From positions 46,978 to 110,977 of the forward strand of contig CACHPE010000003.1 of assembly GCA_902581605.1 (NCBI GenBank): 64,000 nucleotides of DNA. The letters run 5' to 3'. The notes beneath the pieces were generated by a model, which was not told the DNA's origin, did no database searches, and saw only the letters and a list, made by a program, of their open reading frames with translations. The translations under genes and the position numbers were made by a program. This stretch comes from an uncultured Pelagibacteraceae bacterium. GTDB taxonomy: Bacteria > Pseudomonadota > Alphaproteobacteria > Pelagibacterales > Pelagibacteraceae. Below, in pieces: positions 1-7,741 of the stretch (position 1 is the first letter of the stretch; each line of letters starts with the position of its first letter).

Positions 1-947
1 GTTCTCAGTTAGCATTAGGTGCAATATTTGTAACATTAATCTATGGAATTTTAAGATTTGCAAACTTTGCGACTGGTGACATGATGTCTTTTGGAACCAT
101 GATGACAATATTGTTTACATGGTATTTTCAATCTTTAGGTGTTTCTTTAGGTATTTTACCTACTGCATTATTGGCTATTCCATTTGGAGTAATTTTCATG
201 ATTTTTTATATGCTTTTAATAGATAAGTTTGTCTTTCAGTATTATAGAAATCAAAAAAGTCCCCCAGTTCAATTTGCTATGGTGAGTATTGGAGTAATGT
301 TTGTAACACAAGCTGTGGTAAGAATTATTATTGGACCTGGTGACAGAAGATTTTTTGATGGTGAAAAATTCATTATTAAAGCTCGTGAATTTAAGGAGAT
401 GACAGGTTTAAATGAAGGTCTTGCATTGAAATCAACTCAAGTGATTACTATTTTTGTAACAATAGTTTTAGTCTCTTTATTGTTTTGGTTTTTAAATAGA
501 ACAAAAACTGGAAAAAGTATGAAAGCTTATTCTGATAATGAAGACCTTGCTTTATTATCAGGTATTGATCCAAAAAAAATAGTTTTAGTTACCTGGGTTA
601 TTGCTGGAATTTTAGCTACAATTGGTGGAGCTTTGTATGGTTTAGATAAAAGTTTTAAACCTTTTACTTATTTTAATAATATGCTTCCTATTTTTGCTGC
701 TGCAATTGTTGGAGGAATTGGAAATCCATTTGGAGCTTTTTTAGGCGGATATGTAATTGCTTTTTCTGAAATATTACTCACTTACGCATATAAAAAATTC
801 TTTATGTATATTTTACCAGAAAGTATGGAGCCAAGTAGTTTGGTTCAGTTATTATCTACAGATTATAAGTTTGCAGTCTCGTTCTCTATTCTTGTAATAG
901 TTTTAATTTATCGACCTTCGGGAATATTTAAGGGGAAAGTATTGTGA
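1..947 (+). CDS. livH: Branched-chain amino acid ABC permease LivH, 5' truncated by window edge
   Basis: Inner-membrane permease of a LivHMGF-type importer. The reading frame is open from base 3 to the TGA at 945-947, so the true start lies before the window; the in-frame ATG at 81 is internal because upstream codons still encode a LivH-like segment (LIYGILRFANFATGD). About 314 residues are visible, with many hydrophobic helices and the family's conserved stretch GIDPKK..WVIAGILATIGGALYG followed by GGIGNPFGAFLGG. The stop overlaps the GTG start of livM, which implies translational coupling. The ATPase genes livG and livF are not in the window and would be expected further left. Substrate specificity (leucine, isoleucine, valine or other amides) cannot be read from the permease. 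Confidence 0.9.
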   Translation, partial: SQLALGAIFVTLIYGILRFANFATGDMMSFGTMMTILFTWYFQSLGVSLGILPTALLAIPFGVIFMIFYMLLIDKFVFQYYRNQKSPPVQFAMVSIGVMFVTQAVVRIIIGPGDRRFFDGEKFIIKAREFKEMTGLNEGLALKSTQVITIFVTIVLVSLLFWFLNRTKTGKSMKAYSDNEDLALLSGIDPKKIVLVTWVIAGILATIGGALYGLDKSFKPFTYFNNMLPIFAAAIVGGIGNPFGAFLGGYVIAFSEILLTYAYKKFFMYILPESMEPSSLVQLLSTDYKFAVSFSILVIVLIYRPSGIFKGKVL

Positions 948-2314
948 GAAAAAACCTAAATGTAATTGCAGCTTACAGTATCATGATGGTACTCATTCTG
1001 ATGGTTGGTATATTTCAGTCTTGGAACATAGCGCTATCAATATTTAATCTTTGTTTAATTTCTGCAGTTATGACAATGGGTGCGAATATTCAATGGGGAT
1101 ATGCTGGTTTAATTAATTTTGGAATTATGGGCTATACAGCTTTAGGTGGTTTAGCTGCGGTATTAATATCTGTAGATCCTGTCCAAGAAGCCTGGAGGGC
1201 AGGAGGTTTCGACATTCTAATGTCGTTGTGGCTGATAGTAGTAATGGTATTAGTTATACGCTTTGTTTTAAAAAGATTTGAAAAATCAAAAATAAGAACA
1301 TACAGCATAGCTGCAATAATAATTTCAGGTATTTTACTTATTAGATTTTCTGCAGAGCCAGGCATAGAAGCAATTGAAGCAGTGGATCCAGCTAAAACTG
1401 GTTTCTTAGGAGGATTTGGATTACCAATAATATTTTCTTGGATAGTAGGAGCACTTTTTGCTGGTGGTTTAGCTTTTATAGTTGGAAAAGTTGCACTTGG
1501 TCTTAGAGCAGATTATTTAGCTATCGCAACACTTCTTATTTCTGAAATTGTTATTGCAATTATTAAACATGAAGACTGGCTCACAAGAGGGGTTAAAAAT
1601 GTTATTGGATTAAAAAGACCTGCACCTTATGAAGTAGATCTTCAAACAACTGATTGGTTTATTAAATTAGTTGAAAAGTTTAATTCAGGAAAATTAAGTG
1701 TAATTGAGAATTTAGCTGATAGACAAGCTGCTTTAAATCAACTTGTTATTGAAGGCTCTTCAGTATTTGTAAAACTGTGTTATTCAGGATTATTTTTAGT
1801 AGTAGTAATCATTCTTTTAATTTTAACTCAAAAGGCTCTTTATTCTCCATGGGGAAGAATGATGAGGGCAATTAGAGATAATGAGGAAGCTGCAAATGCA
1901 ATGGGCAAAAATGTTGTTAAACAACATCTACTAATTTTTATTTTAGGCTCAGCAATTGTTGGAATTGCGGGCGCAATGCTTGTTACACAAGATGGTTTAT
2001 TCACACCGGGAAGTTATAGACCTATGAGATATACTTTTTTGATTTGGGTGATGGTAATTGTTGGAGGAAGTGGAAATAATTTTGGAGCAATTTTAGGAGG
2101 ATTTGTTGTTTGGTTTTTATGGATTGAAGCTGCACCAATATCATTATTCTTAATAAACTTTTTCACTGCGGGAATTCCTGAAACAAATGCACTTAAATCT
2201 CATTTAATTGAAAGTGTTCCTTATTTTAGATTTTTACTGATGGGATTAGGATTGTTGTTTATAATGAGGTATAGACCTAAAGGTATACTTCCTGAAAAAA
2301 TAGAAATAAAGTAA
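944..2314 (+). CDS. livM: Branched-chain amino acid ABC permease LivM
   Basis: Second permease subunit of the Liv importer, 456 residues, starting at GTG 944 inside the livH stop (GTGA overlap). Multiple transmembrane helices are visible. The ATPase-contact loop AIRDNEEAANAMGKNV (around residue 310) and the LivM-typical IVGGSGNNFGAILGG are present. It is longer than many LivM proteins: there is extra hydrophobic and charged sequence around residues 90-150 and an insert around 215-270 rich in charged residues, features I would expect in a SAR11-type variant. Together with livH and the convergent binding protein at 3593-4783 it forms an amino acid uptake locus. Confidence 0.9.
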   Translation: MRKNLNVIAAYSIMMVLILMVGIFQSWNIALSIFNLCLISAVMTMGANIQWGYAGLINFGIMGYTALGGLAAVLISVDPVQEAWRAGGFDILMSLWLIVVMVLVIRFVLKRFEKSKIRTYSIAAIIISGILLIRFSAEPGIEAIEAVDPAKTGFLGGFGLPIIFSWIVGALFAGGLAFIVGKVALGLRADYLAIATLLISEIVIAIIKHEDWLTRGVKNVIGLKRPAPYEVDLQTTDWFIKLVEKFNSGKLSVIENLADRQAALNQLVIEGSSVFVKLCYSGLFLVVVIILLILTQKALYSPWGRMMRAIRDNEEAANAMGKNVVKQHLLIFILGSAIVGIAGAMLVTQDGLFTPGSYRPMRYTFLIWVMVIVGGSGNNFGAILGGFVVWFLWIEAAPISLFLINFFTAGIPETNALKSHLIESVPYFRFLLMGLGLLFIMRYRPKGILPEKIEIK

Positions 2315-2319
2315 ATGTA

Positions 2320-2391
2320 ATGAAATATATTATATTAGGTGCTGCTGCTGCTTGGGCTTTGTATATGGCTGACAAGTATTTATTCTTTTAA
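2320..2391 (+). CDS. Candidate 23-residue hydrophobic peptide
   Basis: A short frame ATG 2320 to TAA 2389-2391 sits exactly between livM and the MFS transporter. It encodes MKYIILGAAAAWALYMADKY followed by LFF: one hydrophobic helix with a Lys-containing N-terminus and an Asp-Lys break near the end. Its stop overlaps the ATG of the MFS gene (TAATG), the same coupling architecture used by real genes in this genome, and it lies 5 bases after the livM stop. It could be a single-pass micropeptide or a translational-coupling leader. No family is recognised; the evidence is position, start/stop fit and composition only. Confidence 0.45.
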   Translation: MKYIILGAAAAWALYMADKYLFF

Positions 2392-3560
2392 TGAATAAAA
2401 ATCTTTCGTTACTAATTTTAAGCCAGATTTTTGCTTTTACAGCTGCTCCAGTCACCGTTTTTTTAAGTGGTATAATTGGATCAAAATTTAGTCCAATAAA
2501 ATCTTTAGCAACTCTTCCAATGGCTTTGTCAGTAGTCGGAATTGCGTTATTTGCTTTTTTTGCTGCAAAGTTAATGAGTATAATTGGACGGAAATTGGGA
2601 TTCATTTACGCATCATTATGTACATGTTTTGCATCTCTTTTAACTGCATACTCTATAATTATAGAAAGTTTTGTCTTATATAATTTAGGATGCTTTTTAA
2701 TTGGTGGAGGAATAGCTTTCAGTCATCAATATCGTTTTGCAGCAGTTGAGGTTGTGGATAAGGATTATGCACCAAAAGCAATTTCTATCATTTTGTTAGC
2801 AGGAATAGGTTCGGCCTTTATTGGTCCAAACATCGCAAATATTTCGAAAGGATTTATTTCAGATCATATATATGCAGGTTCTTATTTTGCACTTGCCATT
2901 TTATCTATCTCATCAACAATATTTTTAATTTTTTATCAGGAACCAAAAACGATATCTAGTAATCAATATAAAACAGGAAGAAGTTTTTTTGAGCTTATCT
3001 CACAACCTAGATTTCTACAGGCACTGATAGCTTCAGCTTTTGCATATGCAGTAATGACTTTTTTAATGACAGCAACTCCCATAAGTATGCATTTGATGGA
3101 GAAAATAAGTTTATCCAAGACTGGATTTGTTATTCAGCTTCATATCGCAGCCATGTTTTTACCTTCACTAATTACTGGAAATTTAATTAAAAGGTTTGGT
3201 CATAGTAAAATTATGCATGTGGGAGTTTTATTATTTTTAACCACAATAATAACTAGTTTGTTTGAACAAAATTTTATTAATTATATGATTGCTCTTATTT
3301 TTCTGGGGCTAGGATGGAATTTTTTATTTATATCAGGAACAAGTTTACTTGTTTTGTGTTACAGAGAAGAGGAGAAATTTAGAGCTCAAGGATATAATGA
3401 TTTAATTGTTTACTCTATACAAGCAGCAGCGAGTTTGTCTGCTGGGGTGTTTCTAAGCTTAACTAGCTGGAAAACTATGAATTTAATATGTTTGATTTTT
3501 CTAATTATCATAGCTCTATCTACCATAAGAGCTGATTTAAAAAAAAACCCCAGTAATTAA
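2391..3560 (+). CDS. Major facilitator superfamily transporter
   Basis: A 389-residue, very hydrophobic protein with about 12 predicted transmembrane helices, the usual length of a 12-helix MFS protein. The loop after helix 2, KLMSIIGRKLGFIYA (around residues 65-80), resembles the MFS G-x-x-x-D/R-R-x-G-R/K-x-x motif, and a second copy-like stretch NLIKRFGHSKIMHVG lies near residue 265, the equivalent loop of the second half. The substrate is unknown. It starts at an ATG overlapping the preceding micro-ORF stop. The stop codon lies inside the rho-independent terminator hairpin, so the last residues (NPSN) are encoded by the terminator arm. Confidence 0.8.
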   Translation: MNKNLSLLILSQIFAFTAAPVTVFLSGIIGSKFSPIKSLATLPMALSVVGIALFAFFAAKLMSIIGRKLGFIYASLCTCFASLLTAYSIIIESFVLYNLGCFLIGGGIAFSHQYRFAAVEVVDKDYAPKAISIILLAGIGSAFIGPNIANISKGFISDHIYAGSYFALAILSISSTIFLIFYQEPKTISSNQYKTGRSFFELISQPRFLQALIASAFAYAVMTFLMTATPISMHLMEKISLSKTGFVIQLHIAAMFLPSLITGNLIKRFGHSKIMHVGVLLFLTTIITSLFEQNFINYMIALIFLGLGWNFLFISGTSLLVLCYREEEKFRAQGYNDLIVYSIQAAASLSAGVFLSLTSWKTMNLICLIFLIIIALSTIRADLKKNPSN

Positions 3561-3576
3561 ATTACTGGGGTTTTTT
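3541..3576. terminator. Bidirectional rho-independent terminator
   Basis: A perfect 11-base inverted repeat, CCCCAGTAATT at 3548-3558 and AATTACTGGGG at 3560-3570, is preceded by seven A (3541-3547) and followed by six T (3571-3576). It can therefore terminate both the plus-strand MFS gene and the minus-strand binding-protein gene that converge here. The left arm is also coding sequence: it contains the MFS stop codon. Confidence 0.9.
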
Positions 3577-3592
3577 GAATTAAGATAAAAAA

Positions 3593-4783
3593 TTATCTTT
3601 GTTTTTTAGTTTTGAATTTTCCGCCTTTAATTTCTTGTTCTAAGAAAGAACCTTCAGCTTCTCCAACACTAGTAAAAGTTACTCCAGTAGCACCTTCGTA
3701 ATTAATCTTTTTACCTTTTGCTAGTAAGTCTAAACCTTTCTTAAGTTCACCTGGATAAATTTTAGTTCCAGGAGCATTAGCAACATCCATTACATTTTTT
3801 GCAATTGATGCTCTGTCAGCAGAGTTACCTGCTTGCATTGCAAGAACGATTAAAGCAGCTGCATCATAAGATTCACCTGTGTAAGGACCAGAAGCTTCTA
3901 CACCCCCAGCTTTTGCAACTTCAGCAAATATACCTGCGCCTTTACCAGTAGAACCTGGTAATGATCCAAATGATTTGCTCAAATCTTTTCCAAATGCATC
4001 AACTAAAGATTGACCAATCATACCATCTGATAAAATAAATCTATCAAACGCACCAGAGTCTAAAGAAGCTTGAATAATTCCTTTTCCTCCTTGGTCAAGA
4101 TAACCAATAACTGCTACAGCATCACCACCAGCAGAAGCAAGAGTTGCTACTTCAGATGAGTAATCTGCTTTTCCATCTTCGTGAGCAGTTACAGTTGTAA
4201 CTTTAATACCATGAGCTTCAACTGCTGCTTTGTAAACATCAGCTAAACCTTTACCATAGTCATTGTTAGTATAAGTGATTGCAACACTTTTTACTTTTCT
4301 GTCTTTAGTTATATCAGCTAAAATTTGACCACCTCTAGCATCTGATGGAGCAGTTCTAAAGAAATACCCTTTGTCATCTAGAGTTGTTAATCCTGGAGAA
4401 GTAGCTGAAGGTGAAATCATTACTACACCATTTGGTACAGCAACGTTAGTTGCAATAGCACCAGTTACACCTGAACAGTCCGCTCCCATAATTGCAGCTA
4501 CACCACCTGAAATTAACCCTTCAGCTGCAGCTGTTGCCGCTGCTGAGTCAACACAAGTTGAATCTGCTCTTACTGGCTCAATTTTTTTTCCACCTAATAG
4601 CGAACCTGAGTCAGAGGCTTCTTTAAATGCAAGCTCTGCAGATGCAGCCATAGCTGGAGTTAGAGATTCAATAGGACCAGTGAATCCTAAGATGATCCCC
4701 ATTTTAATCGAATGTCCGTCTGCCATTACATTTGAACCAAAACTTGATACAAACATGAATACAGCGATAAATAGTTTTCTCAT
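3593..4783 (-). CDS. Periplasmic branched-chain amino acid-type binding protein (LivJ/LivK family)
   Basis: Solute receptor of a Liv-type ABC importer (Peripla_BP_6 fold). I start it at the ATG at 4783, giving MRKLFIAVFMFVSSFGSNVMADG, a clean signal peptide, with GAGGAAG as ribosome binding site a few bases upstream; a longer frame from 4807 would add eight residues before the signal. Family landmarks include the opening IKMGIILGFTGPIESLTP, the central SGVTGAIATNVAVPNGVVMISPSATSP, and YTNNDYGKGLADVYK. The mature protein is about 375 residues, normal for the family. It converges on the livHM operon and probably feeds that permease. Its ligand cannot be determined by eye. Confidence 0.88.
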   Translation of the reverse strand: MRKLFIAVFMFVSSFGSNVMADGHSIKMGIILGFTGPIESLTPAMAASAELAFKEASDSGSLLGGKKIEPVRADSTCVDSAAATAAAEGLISGGVAAIMGADCSGVTGAIATNVAVPNGVVMISPSATSPGLTTLDDKGYFFRTAPSDARGGQILADITKDRKVKSVAITYTNNDYGKGLADVYKAAVEAHGIKVTTVTAHEDGKADYSSEVATLASAGGDAVAVIGYLDQGGKGIIQASLDSGAFDRFILSDGMIGQSLVDAFGKDLSKSFGSLPGSTGKGAGIFAEVAKAGGVEASGPYTGESYDAAALIVLAMQAGNSADRASIAKNVMDVANAPGTKIYPGELKKGLDLLAKGKKINYEGATGVTFTSVGEAEGSFLEQEIKGGKFKTKKQR

Positions 4784-4890
4784 TATCTTCCTCTTTATTG
4801 TTAACAATTTATAAAAGCCAATTTAAGTATGAATACAATCAATATTCAATGACAAAATTATCCTATTTTAGATGTGTTAATTGATACGGA

Positions 4891-6372
4891 TTATCTTATT
4901 GAGAAAGGGTCTAGAGAGGGTTCGTCTGATGTGTAGAACCAAGTTGTTTTTACTCTTGTGTAGTCTTTAATTGAGTCAATTCCTGCTTCTTTTCCATATC
5001 CACTATCCTTGATACCTCCAAATGGAGCTGAAGGTGAAATTAATCTATAAGTATTTACAAAGGTTATTCCTGCCCTAATTGCTTTTGAAACTCTCATGCC
5101 TCTAGATAAATTACTTGTATAAACCCCAGAGGATAATCCATATTGATTATCGTTCATTTTTGAAATTACTTCCTCTTCTGTATCAAATTTCATTACTGAT
5201 AACACAGGTCCAAATAATTCATTTTCTGCTACTGGCAGATTGTGATTATCACATTCTATAATTGTAGGAGGAAAGTAATATCCTTTATTTGAAAAAGAAT
5301 GTCTTTCACCTCCACACTTAATTTTTCCACCTTGATCAATTGTCTCTTTAATATTTTTTTCTATTACTTCTAATTGTTTAAAATTACTTAAAGGACCCAT
5401 TTCTGTTTCTGGATCCATTGGTGCTCCTATTTTTATTTTAGATGCACGTTTTGAAAGCTTGTCTAAAAATTCATCATAAATTCCTTTTTGCAAATAAAGT
5501 CTTGAACCTGCTATACAACTTTGTCCGCTTGCACCAAATATTCCAGCTGTAATACCATTTATTGCATTTTCTTGCTCTGCATCATCAAAGACTGCAACTG
5601 GACTTTTTCCGCCTAGTTCTAAACTTACTTCTGATAAATTTTCTGCAGAGTTTTTAATTATATGTCTTGCTGTTTCAAGACCACCAGTAAAAGCAACTTT
5701 TTCAACTAAGTTATGAGTAGTTAAACTTTTACCACAAGGATCTCCAAATCCTGTAATTACATTCACCACACCTTTAGGGATACCAGTTTTTTCAACTAAT
5801 TTTGCAAATTCAAACAAAACAGCAGGTGCAAGTTCTGAAGATTTAATTACCACTGTATTACCCATTGCAAGTGCTGGTGCTACTTTAGTTGCGGTTAAAA
5901 ACATTTGTGAATTCCAAGGAATAATTGCAGCTATAACTCCTATAGGTATTCTTGTTGTTATTGCTTGAACATTTGGCTTATCGATTGGCAAAACCGTACC
6001 TTCAACTTTATCTGCCAAGCCAGCATAATAGTCGTAGTATTCTGCTATATAAACTGCTTGCTTTTTTGTTTCTCTGTAAAGTTTTCCAGTATCAATTGTT
6101 TCTATTTCTCCTAGCATTTCTGCATTCTCTCTCAATTGATTTCCAATAGCTCTTAAATATTTAGCTCTTTCTCTGGGAAGTAGTTTTGGCCATTCACCTT
6201 CGAATGCTTTTTGAGCAGCTTTAACTGCGTTATCAACATCTTTATCGCTTGCTTCTGGAACAACTGCCCATGGCTCATTATGTTCTGGATTTAGAGTTTC
6301 AAATGTTCTTTTACTTTCAGAGTCAACCCACTCTCCATTAATAAACATTTTATATTGTTTAAGTTTACTCAT
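4891..6372 (-). CDS. NAD(P)-dependent aldehyde dehydrogenase (last gene of catabolic operon)
   Basis: Oxidises an aldehyde to its acid. The 493-residue length is standard for the ALDH superfamily. I choose the ATG at 6372 (MSKLKQYKMFINGEW), which overlaps the hydrolase stop (ATGAGTAA); a TTG three codons earlier is less likely. Visible catalytic elements are PWNSQ (oxyanion Asn about 154), LELGGKSP (general base Glu about 252) and GASGQSCIAG (nucleophile Cys about 286). It is the last of five tightly coupled minus-strand genes beginning with the monooxygenase at 10607, so its substrate is probably the aldehyde made by that pathway. The identity of the aldehyde is unknown. Confidence 0.88.
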   Translation of the reverse strand: MSKLKQYKMFINGEWVDSESKRTFETLNPEHNEPWAVVPEASDKDVDNAVKAAQKAFEGEWPKLLPRERAKYLRAIGNQLRENAEMLGEIETIDTGKLYRETKKQAVYIAEYYDYYAGLADKVEGTVLPIDKPNVQAITTRIPIGVIAAIIPWNSQMFLTATKVAPALAMGNTVVIKSSELAPAVLFEFAKLVEKTGIPKGVVNVITGFGDPCGKSLTTHNLVEKVAFTGGLETARHIIKNSAENLSEVSLELGGKSPVAVFDDAEQENAINGITAGIFGASGQSCIAGSRLYLQKGIYDEFLDKLSKRASKIKIGAPMDPETEMGPLSNFKQLEVIEKNIKETIDQGGKIKCGGERHSFSNKGYYFPPTIIECDNHNLPVAENELFGPVLSVMKFDTEEEVISKMNDNQYGLSSGVYTSNLSRGMRVSKAIRAGITFVNTYRLISPSAPFGGIKDSGYGKEAGIDSIKDYTRVKTTWFYTSDEPSLDPFSIR

Positions 6373-7147
6373 CTGATCCAATAAAATTTTTGATCGTTAA
6401 ATTTACATCATCAGCACACTCAATACCACAAAGATGTTTTCCATCTTTAATGATCTTTAATTGACTTTTAGAGATTAAAGCATTCAATTCTTGAGACATT
6501 TTTACAGTTGAGCCAATGTCGTATTCACCTGTCATAACTAGCGTATTAGATTTAATTTTATTAAAATCTTCATCATTTTTGTGATTAACGAATAGCTCGT
6601 AAACCTTTAGAAAATTATTCATGTTATTTGCAGATAAAATTGAACTTATTTTTTCATATATTTCTGGATTATTTTCTAAATATTTATCAGTAAACCACCT
6701 CTTTAAAGCTTGCTTTGAAAGCTTTAAATCTTGTTTTGCCTGTTCAAACCTTTGATTAACAATTTTTTGTTGTTCTTTAGTTCTTTTATAAACAGAACAC
6801 AAAAGAGTTAATGTCTGTAAACGTTCATTATGTTTAATTGCAAAATTTCGTGCAATTAAAGACCCTATAGAGAAACCTACAAGATGTATTTTTTTTATTT
6901 TAAGATGGTCCAAAAGCTCGATAAGTTGTTTAGAAAAATCATCAAAACTTATTTCACCTTCTTCTAATGGTGATCTTCCATGACCTAAAATGTCGTAAGC
7001 AATATTTGAATGATAATTAAAAAATTCAAGCTGAGGCTGCCAAATTTCATGAGTTAGACCAACACCATGCACAAATACTATTGGGACTTCTTGATCTTTT
7101 TTATTGAATAAGTAATAGGTTCCTGAGGCAGTAGTTCCTGTTATCAT
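6365..7147 (-). CDS. Alpha/beta-fold hydrolase
   Basis: A 260-residue cytoplasmic alpha/beta hydrolase. Landmarks are HGVGLTHEIW (oxyanion-hole HG motif), nucleophile elbow VGFSIGS with Ser about 93, TGEYDIGS with acid Asp about 210, and DGKHLCGIE with catalytic His about 238, so the triad is complete. A cap region lies between about 125 and 185. I use the ATG at 7147, six bases after the stop of the upstream gene; a TTG one codon earlier is the alternative. In family terms it could cleave a C-C bond, an ester, or an enol-lactone. The operon context points to a ring-opening or thioester/ester hydrolysis step, but that is inference. Confidence 0.85.
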   Translation of the reverse strand: MITGTTASGTYYLFNKKDQEVPIVFVHGVGLTHEIWQPQLEFFNYHSNIAYDILGHGRSPLEEGEISFDDFSKQLIELLDHLKIKKIHLVGFSIGSLIARNFAIKHNERLQTLTLLCSVYKRTKEQQKIVNQRFEQAKQDLKLSKQALKRWFTDKYLENNPEIYEKISSILSANNMNNFLKVYELFVNHKNDEDFNKIKSNTLVMTGEYDIGSTVKMSQELNALISKSQLKIIKDGKHLCGIECADDVNLTIKNFIGSDE

Positions 7148-7153
7148 CAAGAA

Positions 7154-7741
7154 TTATTTTGGCTCAATGCCCATTTCTTTCATATCTTGATATCTGTCAC
7201 CAGTTCTTGCATGTGCTCTACCACTTGATGCACCACCAATTGCAATAACCACCTCGTCATCGAAGGGTGCATCATGAATAGTAAATTCATGAGTTAGGTA
7301 ATATGGTCTCAATCCAGAGTCTGTTTTATGCATCATAGGAATTGCAATCTTTGATCCAGCTGGTCCTCTTGTGTTTGTAAAACTTAAATATGAAGTTCCA
7401 CCCACAGCATCTCTAAATTTATTTCCAAACCTTAAAGTATGAATAAAAGCTGAAGCATGTTCTATTTCGCCGTTCAGTCCAACTACACCTGCCTTACCAT
7501 ATGCTAATATTTTTTCAGGTGATCCTATTTCTTTTATCAATTCTGGAACAAGTAAATCACCTAGCTTTGGTGCAAGATCTAAAATAGTTGGTCTGAGATC
7601 TTCAACAAAACCCTGACCATCCCATGGATTTTTAAAAACTGCTGCTACTGATACCATTAAAACTGGTTCTTTCGCCTCTTTACCACCTTCAATAAAAGTT
7701 TTGTCTACAAATTTTGTAAATTTTCTTAATTCTAATTTCAT
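7154..7741 (-). CDS. Amino acid synthesis family protein (DUF1185, PF06684)
   Basis: A 195-residue protein that matches the DUF1185/AA_synth family as I recall it. That family has a variant of the Bacillus chorismate-mutase fold and no firmly assigned reaction. The recognisable segments are YGKAGVVGLNGEIEHASAFIHTLRFG around residues 75-105, GGTSYLSFTNTRGPAGSKIAIPMMHK, and the C-terminal AIGGASSGRAHARTGDRYQD. It starts at an ATG overlapping the stop of the thiamine-diphosphate enzyme (ATGA), so it is surely co-translated with it. Despite the name, its position between a lyase-type enzyme and a hydrolase argues for a catabolic isomerase, tautomerase or hydrolase role; this is inference. Confidence 0.8.
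   Translation of the reverse strand: MKLELRKFTKFVDKTFIEGGKEAKEPVLMVSVAAVFKNPWDGQGFVEDLRPTILDLAPKLGDLLVPELIKEIGSPEKILAYGKAGVVGLNGEIEHASAFIHTLRFGNKFRDAVGGTSYLSFTNTRGPAGSKIAIPMMHKTDSGLRPYYLTHEFTIHDAPFDDEVVIAIGGASSGRAHARTGDRYQDMKEMGIEPK

Noticed and set aside
4371..4814. 147-codon plus-strand open frame opposite the periplasmic binding protein
   Set aside because: It lies antisense to a clear signal-peptide receptor gene, is low in complexity (many Ala, Pro, Glu, Ser) and shows no domain; it is a by-product of the real codon pattern.
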